Shown in pieces: positions 17,096-23,404 of a stretch of DNA of 44,042 nt. The DNA comes from UBA4615 sp046046245 (GTDB lineage: Bacteria > Pseudomonadota > Gammaproteobacteria > Burkholderiales > Burkholderiaceae_E). The first letter of the stretch is position 1, and each line of letters starts with the position of its first letter. Made by a program: the position numbers and the translations under genes. The stretch is from the NCBI GenBank assembly GCA_046046245.1, contig JBJOKE010000074.1, positions 1 to 44,042 on the forward strand, read 5' to 3'. The notes beneath the pieces were generated by a model. The model was not told the DNA's origin. It worked only from the letters and a program-made list of their open reading frames with translations, and made no database searches.

Positions 17096-17532
17096 TGGAT
17101 CCGATCACCACCACGGTCATCGCTGCCGGTATCCCGATCCTGACTGACCTGGTCAAGACCATCGGCGGCGGCATCGCGCGCCGGCTGGGCGGGTTGAGCG
17201 TCGACGACCAACTAAAGCTCGAGCAGGCGACGATCGAGCGGCTGAAAGCGCTGGCGGGCCTCGACCAGCCCGGCGGTACGCCGTCGCAGTGGGTCGTCGA
17301 CCTGCGCGCGGCGTTCCGGTACGTGGCGGCCGGCGTTCTGATCCTGATCGGCGCGACCATGGCGCTCACCGGGGGCCTGACCGGGGACGCTCAGTTCGTC
17401 GACCTCGGCGTGCAGGTCGCCACGTTTCCGTTCGGGTTCATCTTCGGCGAGAGGATGGTGCTGGCGATGCGCCCGGCCGGCCAGCCCGGCAACACCCCGA
17501 TGGTGCCTCCGCGCCCGACGCCGGGCGCATGA
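17095..17532 (+). CDS. Holin-like protein (3-TM GTA/HP1-type)
   Basis: A 145-residue protein. It starts with an amphipathic or hydrophobic stretch (TTTVIAAGIPILTDLVKTIGGGIARRLGG). After a charged linker (DDQLKLEQATIERLKALAG) come two strong transmembrane segments: 'YVAAGVLILIGATMALTGGL' and 'VDLGVQVATFPFGFIFGERMVLAM'. This pattern matches 3TM holin-like proteins of gene transfer agents and lambda-like phages. It lies directly after the endolysin gene. Its proposed role is to make inner-membrane holes that time lysis. The tail is Pro-rich. The next small gene overlaps its stop by 4 bases. Confidence 0.8.
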   Translation: MDPITTTVIAAGIPILTDLVKTIGGGIARRLGGLSVDDQLKLEQATIERLKALAGLDQPGGTPSQWVVDLRAAFRYVAAGVLILIGATMALTGGLTGDAQFVDLGVQVATFPFGFIFGERMVLAMRPAGQPGNTPMVPPRPTPGA

Positions 17533-17690
17533 GCACCCACCACGGCATCGGCTGGCAGGTTTGCCAAGCCGCCCGACGTGTGCGCCGCGAACGCGGTACG
17601 CAGGCCGCCGCGCTGCTGCTGCGGGCGCTCGGCACGCCGCTGCCGCTCGCGATCAGGATCCTGGGCATCGCGCCATCGCGCGACGCCTGA
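17529..17690 (+). CDS. Small basic protein at end of late operon, unknown
   Basis: A 53-residue Arg/Ala-rich protein (MSTHHGIGWQVCQAARRVRRERG...) that overlaps the holin-like gene by an ATGA and is the last gene before the late terminator. Its C-terminal half is hydrophobic (AALLLRALGTPLPLAIRILGIA). A part in lysis is possible by position. The overlap with the upstream gene is the main support for it being real. Confidence 0.6.
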   Translation: MSTHHGIGWQVCQAARRVRRERGTQAAALLLRALGTPLPLAIRILGIAPSRDA

Positions 17691-17761
17691 CCGGCTCCGG
17701 GATGTCCTGGAGATGCGCCGCCGTCCGAATCGGGCTGGAGGCGCTCGTGTCTGCGCGGGTT

Positions 17762-17791
17762 GCCCGCCTCGGGTCACCGGGGCGGGCTTTT
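17762..17791 (+). terminator. Late operon intrinsic terminator
   Basis: An 11-bp stem (GCCCGCCTCGG / CCGGGGCGGGC, one G-T pair) with a 4-base loop is followed by TTTTCT. It lies about 70 bases after the last late gene and just before the convergent minus-strand genes. On the minus strand the stem has no T-run, so it mainly stops rightward late transcription. The rest of 17691-17888 holds no gene that I can support. Confidence 0.85.
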
Positions 17792-17888
17792 CTCGTGGCT
17801 GGGGCTTGCGACGCGGGGCGCCACGCGCGCGGCGGGCGGCTGGATGGGCGAGGGTAGCGGCGCGAGGAGCCGATCGATCCTGGGGCCG

Positions 17889-18350
17889 CTATTCGCGTCC
17901 GGGGGGCCGCCGCTCGATCCACGCCCACGCGAGGCACCGCTCAAGGTCTCCGAGGATCTCCGCCACGCCGAGGTGCTGCTGCAGGTCCGGCCGCAGGCGA
18001 GCCGCGACCCACGGCTCGGGCGGCGGACGATCTGGCGAGGTCGCCGTGCCGCGCGCGTCGGCGTGGAGCTCGCGCCAGAGCGGCGAGCCGCAGCGCGAAT
18101 GCGTGCCGACGCCAATCGTCGCCAGCGGGTCGAGCGATCGGGAGTCGGCGACCTCGATCAGCAGGCACCGGCCGCGGGACTGCGCGGTCAGCGCGATTCC
18201 GACGTCGCCGGCCTGGACAGTCTCGCCTGCCAGCATGCGGCCGATCCAGCCGTCGAGCATCTCGACGATGTCGTCGCGGACCTCCGACCGCGGCGAGCGG
18301 CGCACGTCGCCGGTGTCCAGCGTCACGTGCTGCACGTACCGGTCACCCAC
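17889..18350 (-). CDS. Accessory protein, unknown
   Basis: A 153-residue protein starting with GTG at 18350, which overlaps the stop of the HTH gene by 8 bases. The N-terminal half is mixed (GDRYVQHVTLDTGDVRRSPRSEVRDDIVEMLDGWIGRML) with a strand-rich middle (AGDVGIALTAQSRGRCLLIEVAD). No motif is recognised. It is the last gene of a short minus-strand cluster placed between the late block and the integrase, a typical place for moron genes. Confidence 0.7.
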   Translation of the reverse strand: MGDRYVQHVTLDTGDVRRSPRSEVRDDIVEMLDGWIGRMLAGETVQAGDVGIALTAQSRGRCLLIEVADSRSLDPLATIGVGTHSRCGSPLWRELHADARGTATSPDRPPPEPWVAARLRPDLQQHLGVAEILGDLERCLAWAWIERRPPGRE

Positions 18351-18543
18351 GGCGCGCCTCGTCGAGCGTGAGCTGGCCGATCAGCAGCCGGTACAGCAGC
18401 CAGAGCCCCGCGGGCATGGCGGTCGTACCGGCCTCCCAGTCGATCCACGAGCGGCGCGAAGCGCGCACCAGGGCGGCCGCTTGCACCTGCGTGTGACCGG
18501 CGGTCGCCCGCGCGGCCCGGAGGTCGGCGGGCGTGGGGGTCAT
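18343..18543 (-). CDS. Small HTH (XRE-like) DNA-binding protein
   Basis: A 66-residue protein with a clear five-helix Cro/XRE pattern: LRAARATAGHTQVQAAALVRASRRSWIDWEAGTTAMPAGLWLLYRLL. The turn falls around residues 17-37, and 'WIDWEAG' is the usual recognition-helix ending. The reading frame is open upstream, but the ATG at 18543 overlaps the previous stop (ATGA) and removes an unlikely Arg-rich leader, so it is the better start. It could be the regulator of its own small operon. A perfect palindrome lies upstream of the first gene (19088-19102). Confidence 0.75.
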   Translation of the reverse strand: MTPTPADLRAARATAGHTQVQAAALVRASRRSWIDWEAGTTAMPAGLWLLYRLLIGQLTLDEARRG

Positions 18544-18803
18544 GCCGTCCAGTCGTCGGCGGCCTCGACGTGCATCTCGCCGTCGAACTCGCCGTCGGCG
18601 TTCTCCCAGCCGCCGCAGGTGCGCGCCCACGCGTAGAAGGCCTCTTGCTCGCCGTCGTGCAGCAGGTAGGCGTGGCGTCGGTCATCGCGAGAGATCACGC
18701 CGACAAGCTCGTCGCCGGTCCACTGATGCGGCCGGCCCGGCAGAAACGTCCAGGTGCCGTCGGACGCGGTGTGTGCGATCTGGCGCCGTGCGAAGCTGGT
18801 CAT
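18540..18803 (-). CDS. Accessory protein, unknown
   Basis: An 87-residue acidic protein (MTSFARRQIAHTASDGTWTFLPGRPHQWTGDELVGVISRDDRRHAYLLHDGEQEAF...). A GGAG ribosome binding site lies 8 bases before the ATG. It is rich in Trp and acidic residues with a predicted beta-beta-helix shape. It is translationally coupled to the HTH gene that follows. The family is not recognised. Confidence 0.7.
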   Translation of the reverse strand: MTSFARRQIAHTASDGTWTFLPGRPHQWTGDELVGVISRDDRRHAYLLHDGEQEAFYAWARTCGGWENADGEFDGEMHVEAADDWTA

Positions 18804-18830
18804 AGTGCTATCTCCGGTGGCGGGCGGGAG

Positions 18831-19031
18831 TCACAGAGCCCATGCGTGCGAGTAGTCCGAGGTCGAGCCGTCCGGCTGCACGAGCCACACGCCGTCGTCG
18901 TCCTCCAGCACGACAGCCTCGTTGCGCTGCTCGGCCCACATGCGCGCGGTCTGGATCGCGTGGTCGCAGACGTCGCTGCCCTGCAGGCCCTGCGAGAGGT
19001 AGTCGCCGTCGGTGGTGTAGATCGTGGCCAT
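18831..19031 (-). CDS. Small accessory protein, unknown
   Basis: A 66-residue protein (MATIYTTDGDYLSQGLQGSDVCDHAIQTARMWAEQRNEAVVLEDDDGVWLVQPDGS...). Of two in-frame ATGs, 19031 has AGGAG at six bases and is chosen; the ATG at 19037 is too close to it. The fold looks like strand-helix-strand-strand. It is the first gene of the minus-strand accessory cluster, and the likely promoter region holds the palindrome at 19088-19102. Confidence 0.7.
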   Translation of the reverse strand: MATIYTTDGDYLSQGLQGSDVCDHAIQTARMWAEQRNEAVVLEDDDGVWLVQPDGSTSDYSHAWAL

Positions 19032-19087
19032 CGTCATCTCCTGCCCCCGTTGATCCCCGAGGCGCGGGTTGGTCGGATGTCGACCGT

Positions 19088-19102
19088 GTGCAGATACTGC
19101 AC
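19088..19102. promoter_or_regulatory. Perfect palindrome GTGCAGATACTGCAC, candidate operator
   Basis: Six-base arms GTGCAG/CTGCAC flank ATA. It lies 56 bases upstream of the first gene (19031) of a minus-strand cluster that encodes its own HTH protein. It differs from the GCAAAGTnTTGC operators of the main repressor. Binding by the 66-residue HTH protein is an inference. Confidence 0.5.
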
Positions 19103-19212
19103 TCTCCCCGGGCCGGGGTCAAGCGCTATCGTGCGTCGGCGCGGTCTCGCTGCGTGAGGGTCGCCCGTTGGGGTTAGATCGTGTCATCCGGCGACCGTGT
19201 GCGTCGCCAAGT

Positions 19213-19389
19213 GCTACATAGGCCCGAAGAGCCGCGCCAATACGCGATGTCGTCCCCGTGAGCTACGGGGGCTACGGGCTGCAGGCTACCACGATTCCCC
19301 GGCTTTCGCCTCATGTGCCGCCATCGCATATCATCGCGTTTCACGGTCGCCTTGCATTTTCTGCTACGGGCGAGTGCTACGAGTGCTAC
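19213..19389 (+). repeat. Cluster of seven GCTAC repeats, with a tandem GAGTGCTAC pair
   Basis: GCTAC occurs at 19213, 19262, 19271, 19285, 19363, 19376 and 19385, all on the same strand. The last two belong to a perfect tandem 9-mer (GAGTGCTAC at 19372 and 19381). One occurrence per about 1 kb would be expected by chance. Short, same-strand repeats beside an integrase gene resemble arm-type binding sites for integrase or Xis. Confidence 0.55.
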
Positions 19390-19392
19390 ACG

Positions 19393-20505
19393 GTGGCGAG
19401 CATCATCCAGACGGGGCCGAAGGCCTTCCGCGTGCAGATCCGGCGGAAGGGCCACAAGGCTATCACCCGGACGTTCGAGACGCGGCGCGAGGCCGAGGCG
19501 TTCGGTCGCCGCGTAGAGGCCGACATCGATGCCGGTCGCGCGCCAGCGCTGGCCGCGGGCATCACCGTCCGAGCTGCGATCGAGACCTACCGCGAGCTGC
19601 GTGACGCCTCGCCGCGGCCGATCGGCGGGCAGTCGAACGAGCACTACATGCTCCGTCACCTCGAGTCCGCGCTCGGCGAGGAGGCTGTCGAGGCACTGAC
19701 GCCGAAGCGGCTGGCGGCCTGGGCGCGCACGCGCCGCGAGGAGGGCGCCGGCGGCTACACGATCGGGATGGAGCTCTCCAAGCTCGGGACGGCGCTGAAG
19801 TTCGCCGCGGTAGGTCTGCACCAGGCGCTGCCGGATGTCGTCGCCGCGGCTCGGCCGATGCTGACCCACCTGCAGCTGATCGGGCCGGGCACCGAGCGGG
19901 AGCGGCGGCTGGTCGGCGATGAGGAGGCGCGGCTGCTGACGGTGGCGCCGGCCTGGCTGGGCGACGTCATCCGGTTCGCGCTGGCGACGGCCATGCGTCG
20001 CGGTGAGATCGCCCGGCTTCAGTGGGCCGACCTGGACGCCACGAAGCGCCTGGTGCTCGTGCGGGACCGCAAGGATCCGCGGCGCAAGGCCGGGAATGAC
20101 CAGCAGGTCCCGCTCCTCGCGCTCGCCGGCCACGACGCCTGGGAGATCGCGCAGCGCCAGCCACGCGCCGGGTCGCTGATCTTCCCCTACTCGGTCGAGA
20201 AGATCACCGACACCTTCGGGATCGTCTGCGGCGTCGCCGGCATCGCAGATCTGCACTTCCACGACCTGCGACACGAGGCGACGTCCCGGCTCTTCGAGGC
20301 CGGGTACTCCATCGAGCAGGCCGCCCTGGTCACCGGGCACAAGAACTGGAGGATGTTGCAGCGATACACGCAGCTCAAGCCGGAGTCCCTGCATCGGACC
20401 GCGCCTTCGCCCGAGCCGCGTCGAAGTGCGCCGCGACGTCCCGGTAGTCCGCGAACCGGCGGTTCCCCTCGACGTAGGTCGGGATCGGGAACGTCCGAGC
20501 GCTGA
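19393..20505 (+). CDS. int: Tyrosine integrase
   Basis: A site-specific recombinase of the tyrosine family that would integrate the phage genome into the host chromosome. From GTG 19393 it has 370 residues: an N-terminal arm/AP2-like domain (residues 1-48, FRVQIRRKGHKAITRTFETRREAEAF), a core-binding domain (about 58-160) and a catalytic domain. Catalytic residues are visible as Arg202 (ATAMRRGEI), Lys227, His290-x-x-Arg293 (HDLRHEA), His316 (GHKNW) and Tyr325 (MLQRYTQL). Upstream ATG/GTG codons would add a leader containing repeated ECY residues encoded by DNA repeats, so they are rejected. The last 44 residues are a basic, low-complexity tail read antisense to the Xis-like gene. The overlap of 131 bp is tail to tail. 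Confidence 0.92.
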   Translation: MASIIQTGPKAFRVQIRRKGHKAITRTFETRREAEAFGRRVEADIDAGRAPALAAGITVRAAIETYRELRDASPRPIGGQSNEHYMLRHLESALGEEAVEALTPKRLAAWARTRREEGAGGYTIGMELSKLGTALKFAAVGLHQALPDVVAAARPMLTHLQLIGPGTERERRLVGDEEARLLTVAPAWLGDVIRFALATAMRRGEIARLQWADLDATKRLVLVRDRKDPRRKAGNDQQVPLLALAGHDAWEIAQRQPRAGSLIFPYSVEKITDTFGIVCGVAGIADLHFHDLRHEATSRLFEAGYSIEQAALVTGHKNWRMLQRYTQLKPESLHRTAPSPEPRRSAPRRPGSPRTGGSPRRRSGSGTSER

Positions 20506-20614
20506 CCTGGTTGCGGACGGCGCCCGGTGTGATGTCCAGGACTTCGGCTAGATCTTCGACGGTCAGACGCAGGCCGTAGCGCTCGATCAGGTAGGCGGCG
20601 GACAGCAGGCTCAT
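20375..20614 (-). CDS. HTH protein, Xis/AlpA-like, last gene of the early leftward operon
   Basis: A 79-residue DNA-binding protein. Residues 14-42 (LRLTVEDLAEVLDITPGAVRNQVSARTFPIP) form an HTH followed by a wing-like 'TYVEGNRRFADYRDVAAHFDAAR', the pattern of excisionase/AlpA or PrtN-like proteins. It could direct excision, fitting its position convergent to the integrase. Its ATG overlaps the cysH stop (ATGA), so it is co-translated with the CRISPR-Cas module and depends on the leftward promoter, as expected for an excisionase needed on induction. A regulator of the cas genes is the alternative. Confidence 0.8.
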   Translation of the reverse strand: MSLLSAAYLIERYGLRLTVEDLAEVLDITPGAVRNQVSARTFPIPTYVEGNRRFADYRDVAAHFDAARAKARSDAGTPA

Positions 20615-21300
20615 CGATTGCTCCCTCGTGCCGCGGCGGCAAGCGCGCGGTCGTACTGCTCGATATGCTCGGGGTAGTGACGCGCGAGCCATCCACGGTA
20701 ACCGTGTGCGTCGGCCGTCTCGCGCGGATACCAGGTGCCGTCGCGGACGCGGTTGAGGTCCGGCGCGCCGTCGAGCTTCGTGTAGACCGGATTCAAAGGC
20801 AGCCGATCCTCCGCCATGACGAAGCCGACGACCTCGTCGGCGGTCCACGTCGACAGTGGCGTGCAGACGCGGCGCCCCATCGCCACGTAGTGCTCGCCTC
20901 GCGTGAGTGCGTTCCAGGTCCGCCCGCGGCTCTCCTGCGCGCGCAGGCCCAGTGCCACGCCATCGATGCCGTCGGCGCGCAGCCGCTCGTCGAGCCGACG
21001 GATCTTCAGGCCCTCCGGATACCGCGCGCGGCTGTCGAGGACAGCCTCCACGTCCCACTCGTACTGCACGATCACCCACGGTGCCGGCGTCGCTCGCTGC
21101 ATCCGCTCGACGTGCGCCGCCCGGTCTGACAGAGGATTCGGTGGGTCCGCGCGGTAGACCGGGATGGTCGGGTCTACCCGCATCGTCAGCAGCAGCAGTG
21201 CTGTCGAGTCCTTCCCGCCGCTGCACGATACGGCGGGACGCTGGCACTGCGCGCGCCAATCATGGATGAGTCGCAGCGCGCGGTCCACGAGCATCGACAT
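20611..21300 (-). CDS. cysH: CysH-like PAPS-reductase-family protein of type IV-B CRISPR-Cas
   Basis: A 229-residue PP-loop protein. The signature SGGKDST lies at residues about 27-33 (PAVSCSGGKDSTALLLL), followed by the family pattern 'GLRAQESRGR', 'PLSTWTADEVVGFV' and 'NPVYTKLDGAPDLNRVRDGTWYPRE'. The family includes PAPS reductases and relatives that activate substrates with ATP. In the type IV-B CRISPR-Cas subtype a cysH-like gene is the standard partner of csf1-csf2-csf3, and its role there is unknown. The ATG at 21300 lies inside the end of csf3 (41 bp overlap); an alternative ATG at 21372 has no better ribosome binding site. On its own the gene could be read as sulphur metabolism or DNA modification. 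The neighbours favour the CRISPR role. Confidence 0.85.
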   Translation of the reverse strand: MSMLVDRALRLIHDWRAQCQRPAVSCSGGKDSTALLLLTMRVDPTIPVYRADPPNPLSDRAAHVERMQRATPAPWVIVQYEWDVEAVLDSRARYPEGLKIRRLDERLRADGIDGVALGLRAQESRGRTWNALTRGEHYVAMGRRVCTPLSTWTADEVVGFVMAEDRLPLNPVYTKLDGAPDLNRVRDGTWYPRETADAHGYRGWLARHYPEHIEQYDRALAAAARGSNR

Positions 21301-22069
21301 CCGGCGGGTACGCCCCAGCGCGGCGAGCGAGCGCACGTGCGTCCTTGCGAGCCTTGTGCGCTCGGAGTGCATCTGGGCTAGAAACGGCACGACAAACGGC
21401 CTCCACAGTAGGTTGCAACGCGCACCGGGTGCCAGCGCGCACGATGCGCGACGACTGCCGTCCAGGGTGCCAGTACGGCGGCAGGCACGGACCCGCAGTG
21501 ATCGATTCGGCCCACATGCACCATGCAGCCGGCAGGTGCCGCTGCGCGACACCGTCTCGCACCAGCACCGTCGCACCATCCTCCTCGACGTAGTCGACAT
21601 GCCAGGTCGCGACGATGCCGTAGCCGGCGCTGCGCCACATGCCGAGCTGCTGGATCCGCCGCACCAGGTGCAGCACCTCGCGTCGGATGCCGATCGTGCG
21701 CCACGTCACGGTCGGCGTGACGATCGTCTGCAGGGCGTGCAGGCGGTTCTTCCCTGGGCCGAGGCCGAGGTGCACGGGCCTGGCCAGCGACTCGATGTCC
21801 TCTCCGTCGCGGCGTTTGACCACGTGCGACGTGGCGACCCGCGCGCCGTCCGCGAACTGCGCCGCCGTCCCGAGGTACGCGAGCGCACCGCCGAACTCGT
21901 GGCGGTAGATCGGCAGCGCCGGCATCGGGATCGCATCGAGCGGAGTCGACCTCGAGATCGGCGACGATCGGCACAGCGGATGCGCCGACGCGAGCAGACC
22001 ATCGCAGTGCAGCTCGTCGTCCAGCACGATCGGAGCCGAGAGCGTCGCGGTGATGACTGTGACCGGCAC
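21260..22069 (-). CDS. csf3: Csf3, Cas5-like subunit of type IV CRISPR-Cas
   Basis: A 269-residue RAMP-like protein starting with GTG at 22069, one base after the csf2 stop. The N-terminus (VTVITATLSAPIVLDDELHCDGLLASA) has the first strand and helix of a Cas5-like domain. 'LPIYRHEFGGALAYLGTAAQFADG', 'PVHLGLGPGKNRLHALQTIVTPTVTWRTIG' and the glycine-rich 'LGMWRSAGYGIV' loop are typical of Csf3. Cas5-like subunits cap the 5' end of the guide RNA. The C-terminal 80 residues are Arg/Ala-rich and may be variable. The order csf1, csf2, csf3, cysH is the type IV-B order. Assignment is by pattern and context. Confidence 0.8.
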   Translation of the reverse strand: MPVTVITATLSAPIVLDDELHCDGLLASAHPLCRSSPISRSTPLDAIPMPALPIYRHEFGGALAYLGTAAQFADGARVATSHVVKRRDGEDIESLARPVHLGLGPGKNRLHALQTIVTPTVTWRTIGIRREVLHLVRRIQQLGMWRSAGYGIVATWHVDYVEEDGATVLVRDGVAQRHLPAAWCMWAESITAGPCLPPYWHPGRQSSRIVRAGTRCALQPTVEAVCRAVSSPDALRAHKARKDARALARRAGAYPPDVDARGPRAATHP

Positions 22070-22070
22070 G

Positions 22071-22997
22071 TCACTTCCCCGCCGAGCGCGCGATCGTCAG
22101 CAGCATCTCGCGAGCCGCCGCGATGCGTTCCGGATCCGCGAGCCAGCCGACGTACGGCTCGTCCGGCACGTCGTGCACGACGCGCATCCGCCCGAATCCG
22201 CTGCCAGCCTTCCCGCCCAGAGTGCGCAGCAGCGACAGGCCGTACCCCATGACGCCGAGCTCGACGTCCGACATGCGGCGCATTGCGATCAGCGAGGTGA
22301 CCAGCGTCGTGCCGGGCATCAGCGCCTCGACGGTCACCGGCATCGGCGTGACACCGCTGCTGGTCGGGTCCTGCTCGTCGCGATCGATATGCCGAACCAG
22401 CGTGATCTCGGTCAGTAGCGCCTCGCCGGGCACGAGCGGCTGGTCGACGGCGACATCGGCCGGCACCAGGCCGCTCGATACGGTCTCGACGCACCGCGGC
22501 CAGGACCAGCCGAGGCTCACCAAGCCGGGCAGCATCCAGGTGTAGAGCGCCGCCCCGAACACCGACAGCGCAGGCAGCGTGTCGCGCACCTGGCGGATCC
22601 GCACCGGGTCCGTCTTCGTCTCAGAGCCGTCCAGGTGCCCGCCGTTCGCCAGTGCCGCGTAGAGCCGGTCCCACTGCGATGCGGACAGACCGGCCGCACT
22701 GTACGTGGCGACCGTCAGATCGCAGCGCATCAGCAGGTCACGCATCACGATGCGGCGCAGCGCACCACGCAGCGCGTTGCCGCTGATCGCCGGCACACCA
22801 GACGAGTCGGGATAGGACGCGATCGGCACGCGGCGGAACAGAACCGCGTTGCCGGCGTCACCGCCGAACGCTCCGTGATGCAACGGCGCCTCGGCCGTCA
22901 GCACGATCCGATGAGAGGGCGCATACCGAGGCGGACGCGGCGGCGGCGCCGGTGGGGTGGTGGTGTTGACGGGCTCGAGGTCAGCAGTGGTGGTCAT
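22071..22997 (-). CDS. csf2: Csf2, Cas7-like backbone of type IV CRISPR-Cas
   Basis: A 308-residue RAMP protein. After a Pro/Thr-rich N-terminus of about 28 residues it shows the Cas7-like core: 'HRIVLTAEAPLHHGAFGGDAGNAVLFRRVPI', 'VPAISGNALRGALRRIVMRDLL', a long insertion with 'LFGAALYTWMLPGLVSLG', and near the C-terminus 'LGGKAGSGFGRMRV', a G-rich RAMP loop. Csf2 polymerises along RNA to form the helical backbone of type IV complexes. ATG 22997 overlaps the csf1 stop, and the csf2 stop is next to the csf3 GTG. The match to Csf2 is the clearest in this module. Confidence 0.87.
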   Translation of the reverse strand: MTTTADLEPVNTTTPPAPPPRPPRYAPSHRIVLTAEAPLHHGAFGGDAGNAVLFRRVPIASYPDSSGVPAISGNALRGALRRIVMRDLLMRCDLTVATYSAAGLSASQWDRLYAALANGGHLDGSETKTDPVRIRQVRDTLPALSVFGAALYTWMLPGLVSLGWSWPRCVETVSSGLVPADVAVDQPLVPGEALLTEITLVRHIDRDEQDPTSSGVTPMPVTVEALMPGTTLVTSLIAMRRMSDVELGVMGYGLSLLRTLGGKAGSGFGRMRVVHDVPDEPYVGWLADPERIAAAREMLLTIARSAGK

Positions 22998-23404
22998 CAG
23001 AACAGCTCCATGGCGTCGGGCGGAAAGTCATCGGTGACGACGGGTGCGGGTGCGGGCTTGGCCTTCGGCTTGCGCGCCTCGACCGCGAGTTGGTGCGACT
23101 GGTAGACCAGCGCGAGCAGCAGCACGGGACGCTCCCTAAGTCGCTGCATCAACGCGATCTCGTCGTCGCTGCGGGTGACCGCCACCTGCTCGGCGACCGC
23201 CCGCGCGCCCGCGCTGTGCGGTTCGACCGCCAGGTCGTCGAGCATTCGGGCGGCGAATGCAGCGAACGGCCTGCCGGAGTGCCGCTGGATGCGGCGCAGG
23301 AAAAGGGACTGCCAGAACGCCAAGCCGTCTCGGCGCCGGTGCTGACTGTCCTGCGCGAGCGCCGCGAGCAGCGCAACCACGCGATTGTCGATGTCGTCGG
23401 TCAT
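22997..23404 (-). CDS. cas11: Cas11-like small subunit, internal start within csf1
   Basis: A 135-residue helical protein (MTDDIDNRVVALLAALAQDSQHRRRDGLAFWQSLFLRRIQRHSG... to ...DAMELF) in the same frame as csf1. AGAGGA lies four bases before the ATG at 23404, a good ribosome binding site. Size and helix content fit the Cas11 small subunit, which in type IV-B systems is a separate gene between csf1 and csf2, exactly this position. In several type I systems Cas11 is made by internal initiation within cas8. The same may occur here. Sequence identity to Cas11 is weak, so the call rests on position and shape. Confidence 0.65.
   Translation of the reverse strand: MTDDIDNRVVALLAALAQDSQHRRRDGLAFWQSLFLRRIQRHSGRPFAAFAARMLDDLAVEPHSAGARAVAEQVAVTRSDDEIALMQRLRERPVLLLALVYQSHQLAVEARKPKAKPAPAPVVTDDFPPDAMELF

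Larger units (their letters stand above)
19032..19392. other. 361-bp gene-free region between accessory genes and integrase (attP/promoter region)
   Basis: No credible gene lies here. The integrase reading frame is open back to 19258, but that part contains a tandem 9-mer and has no ribosome binding site. The stretch holds the palindrome at 19088-19102 and seven GCTAC pentamers at 19213-19389. Being next to the integrase, it is the natural place for attP and for integrase or Xis arm sites. I see no tRNA or tRNA 3' fragment here. Confidence 0.6.

Noticed and set aside
19213..19389. CRISPR array
   Set aside because: The repeats are only 5-9 bp with irregular spacing (9 to 78 bp) and no spacers of constant length. 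No other array-like pattern was seen in the window.
19258..19392. Upstream extension of the integrase to an ATG-like start at 19258
   Set aside because: No ribosome binding site, and it includes residues encoded by tandem DNA repeats (ECYECY). The family domain starts at the GTG at 19393.
19032..19392. tRNA gene or tRNA fragment as attachment site
   Set aside because: No cloverleaf or recognisable tRNA 3' end was found in this or any other gene-free stretch.
20611..21300. Phosphorothioate DNA-modification (DndC-like) or sulphur assimilation gene
   Set aside because: There are no dndB, D, E or other cys genes nearby. The protein is short, and its neighbours are the csf genes that usually accompany this family in type IV-B.
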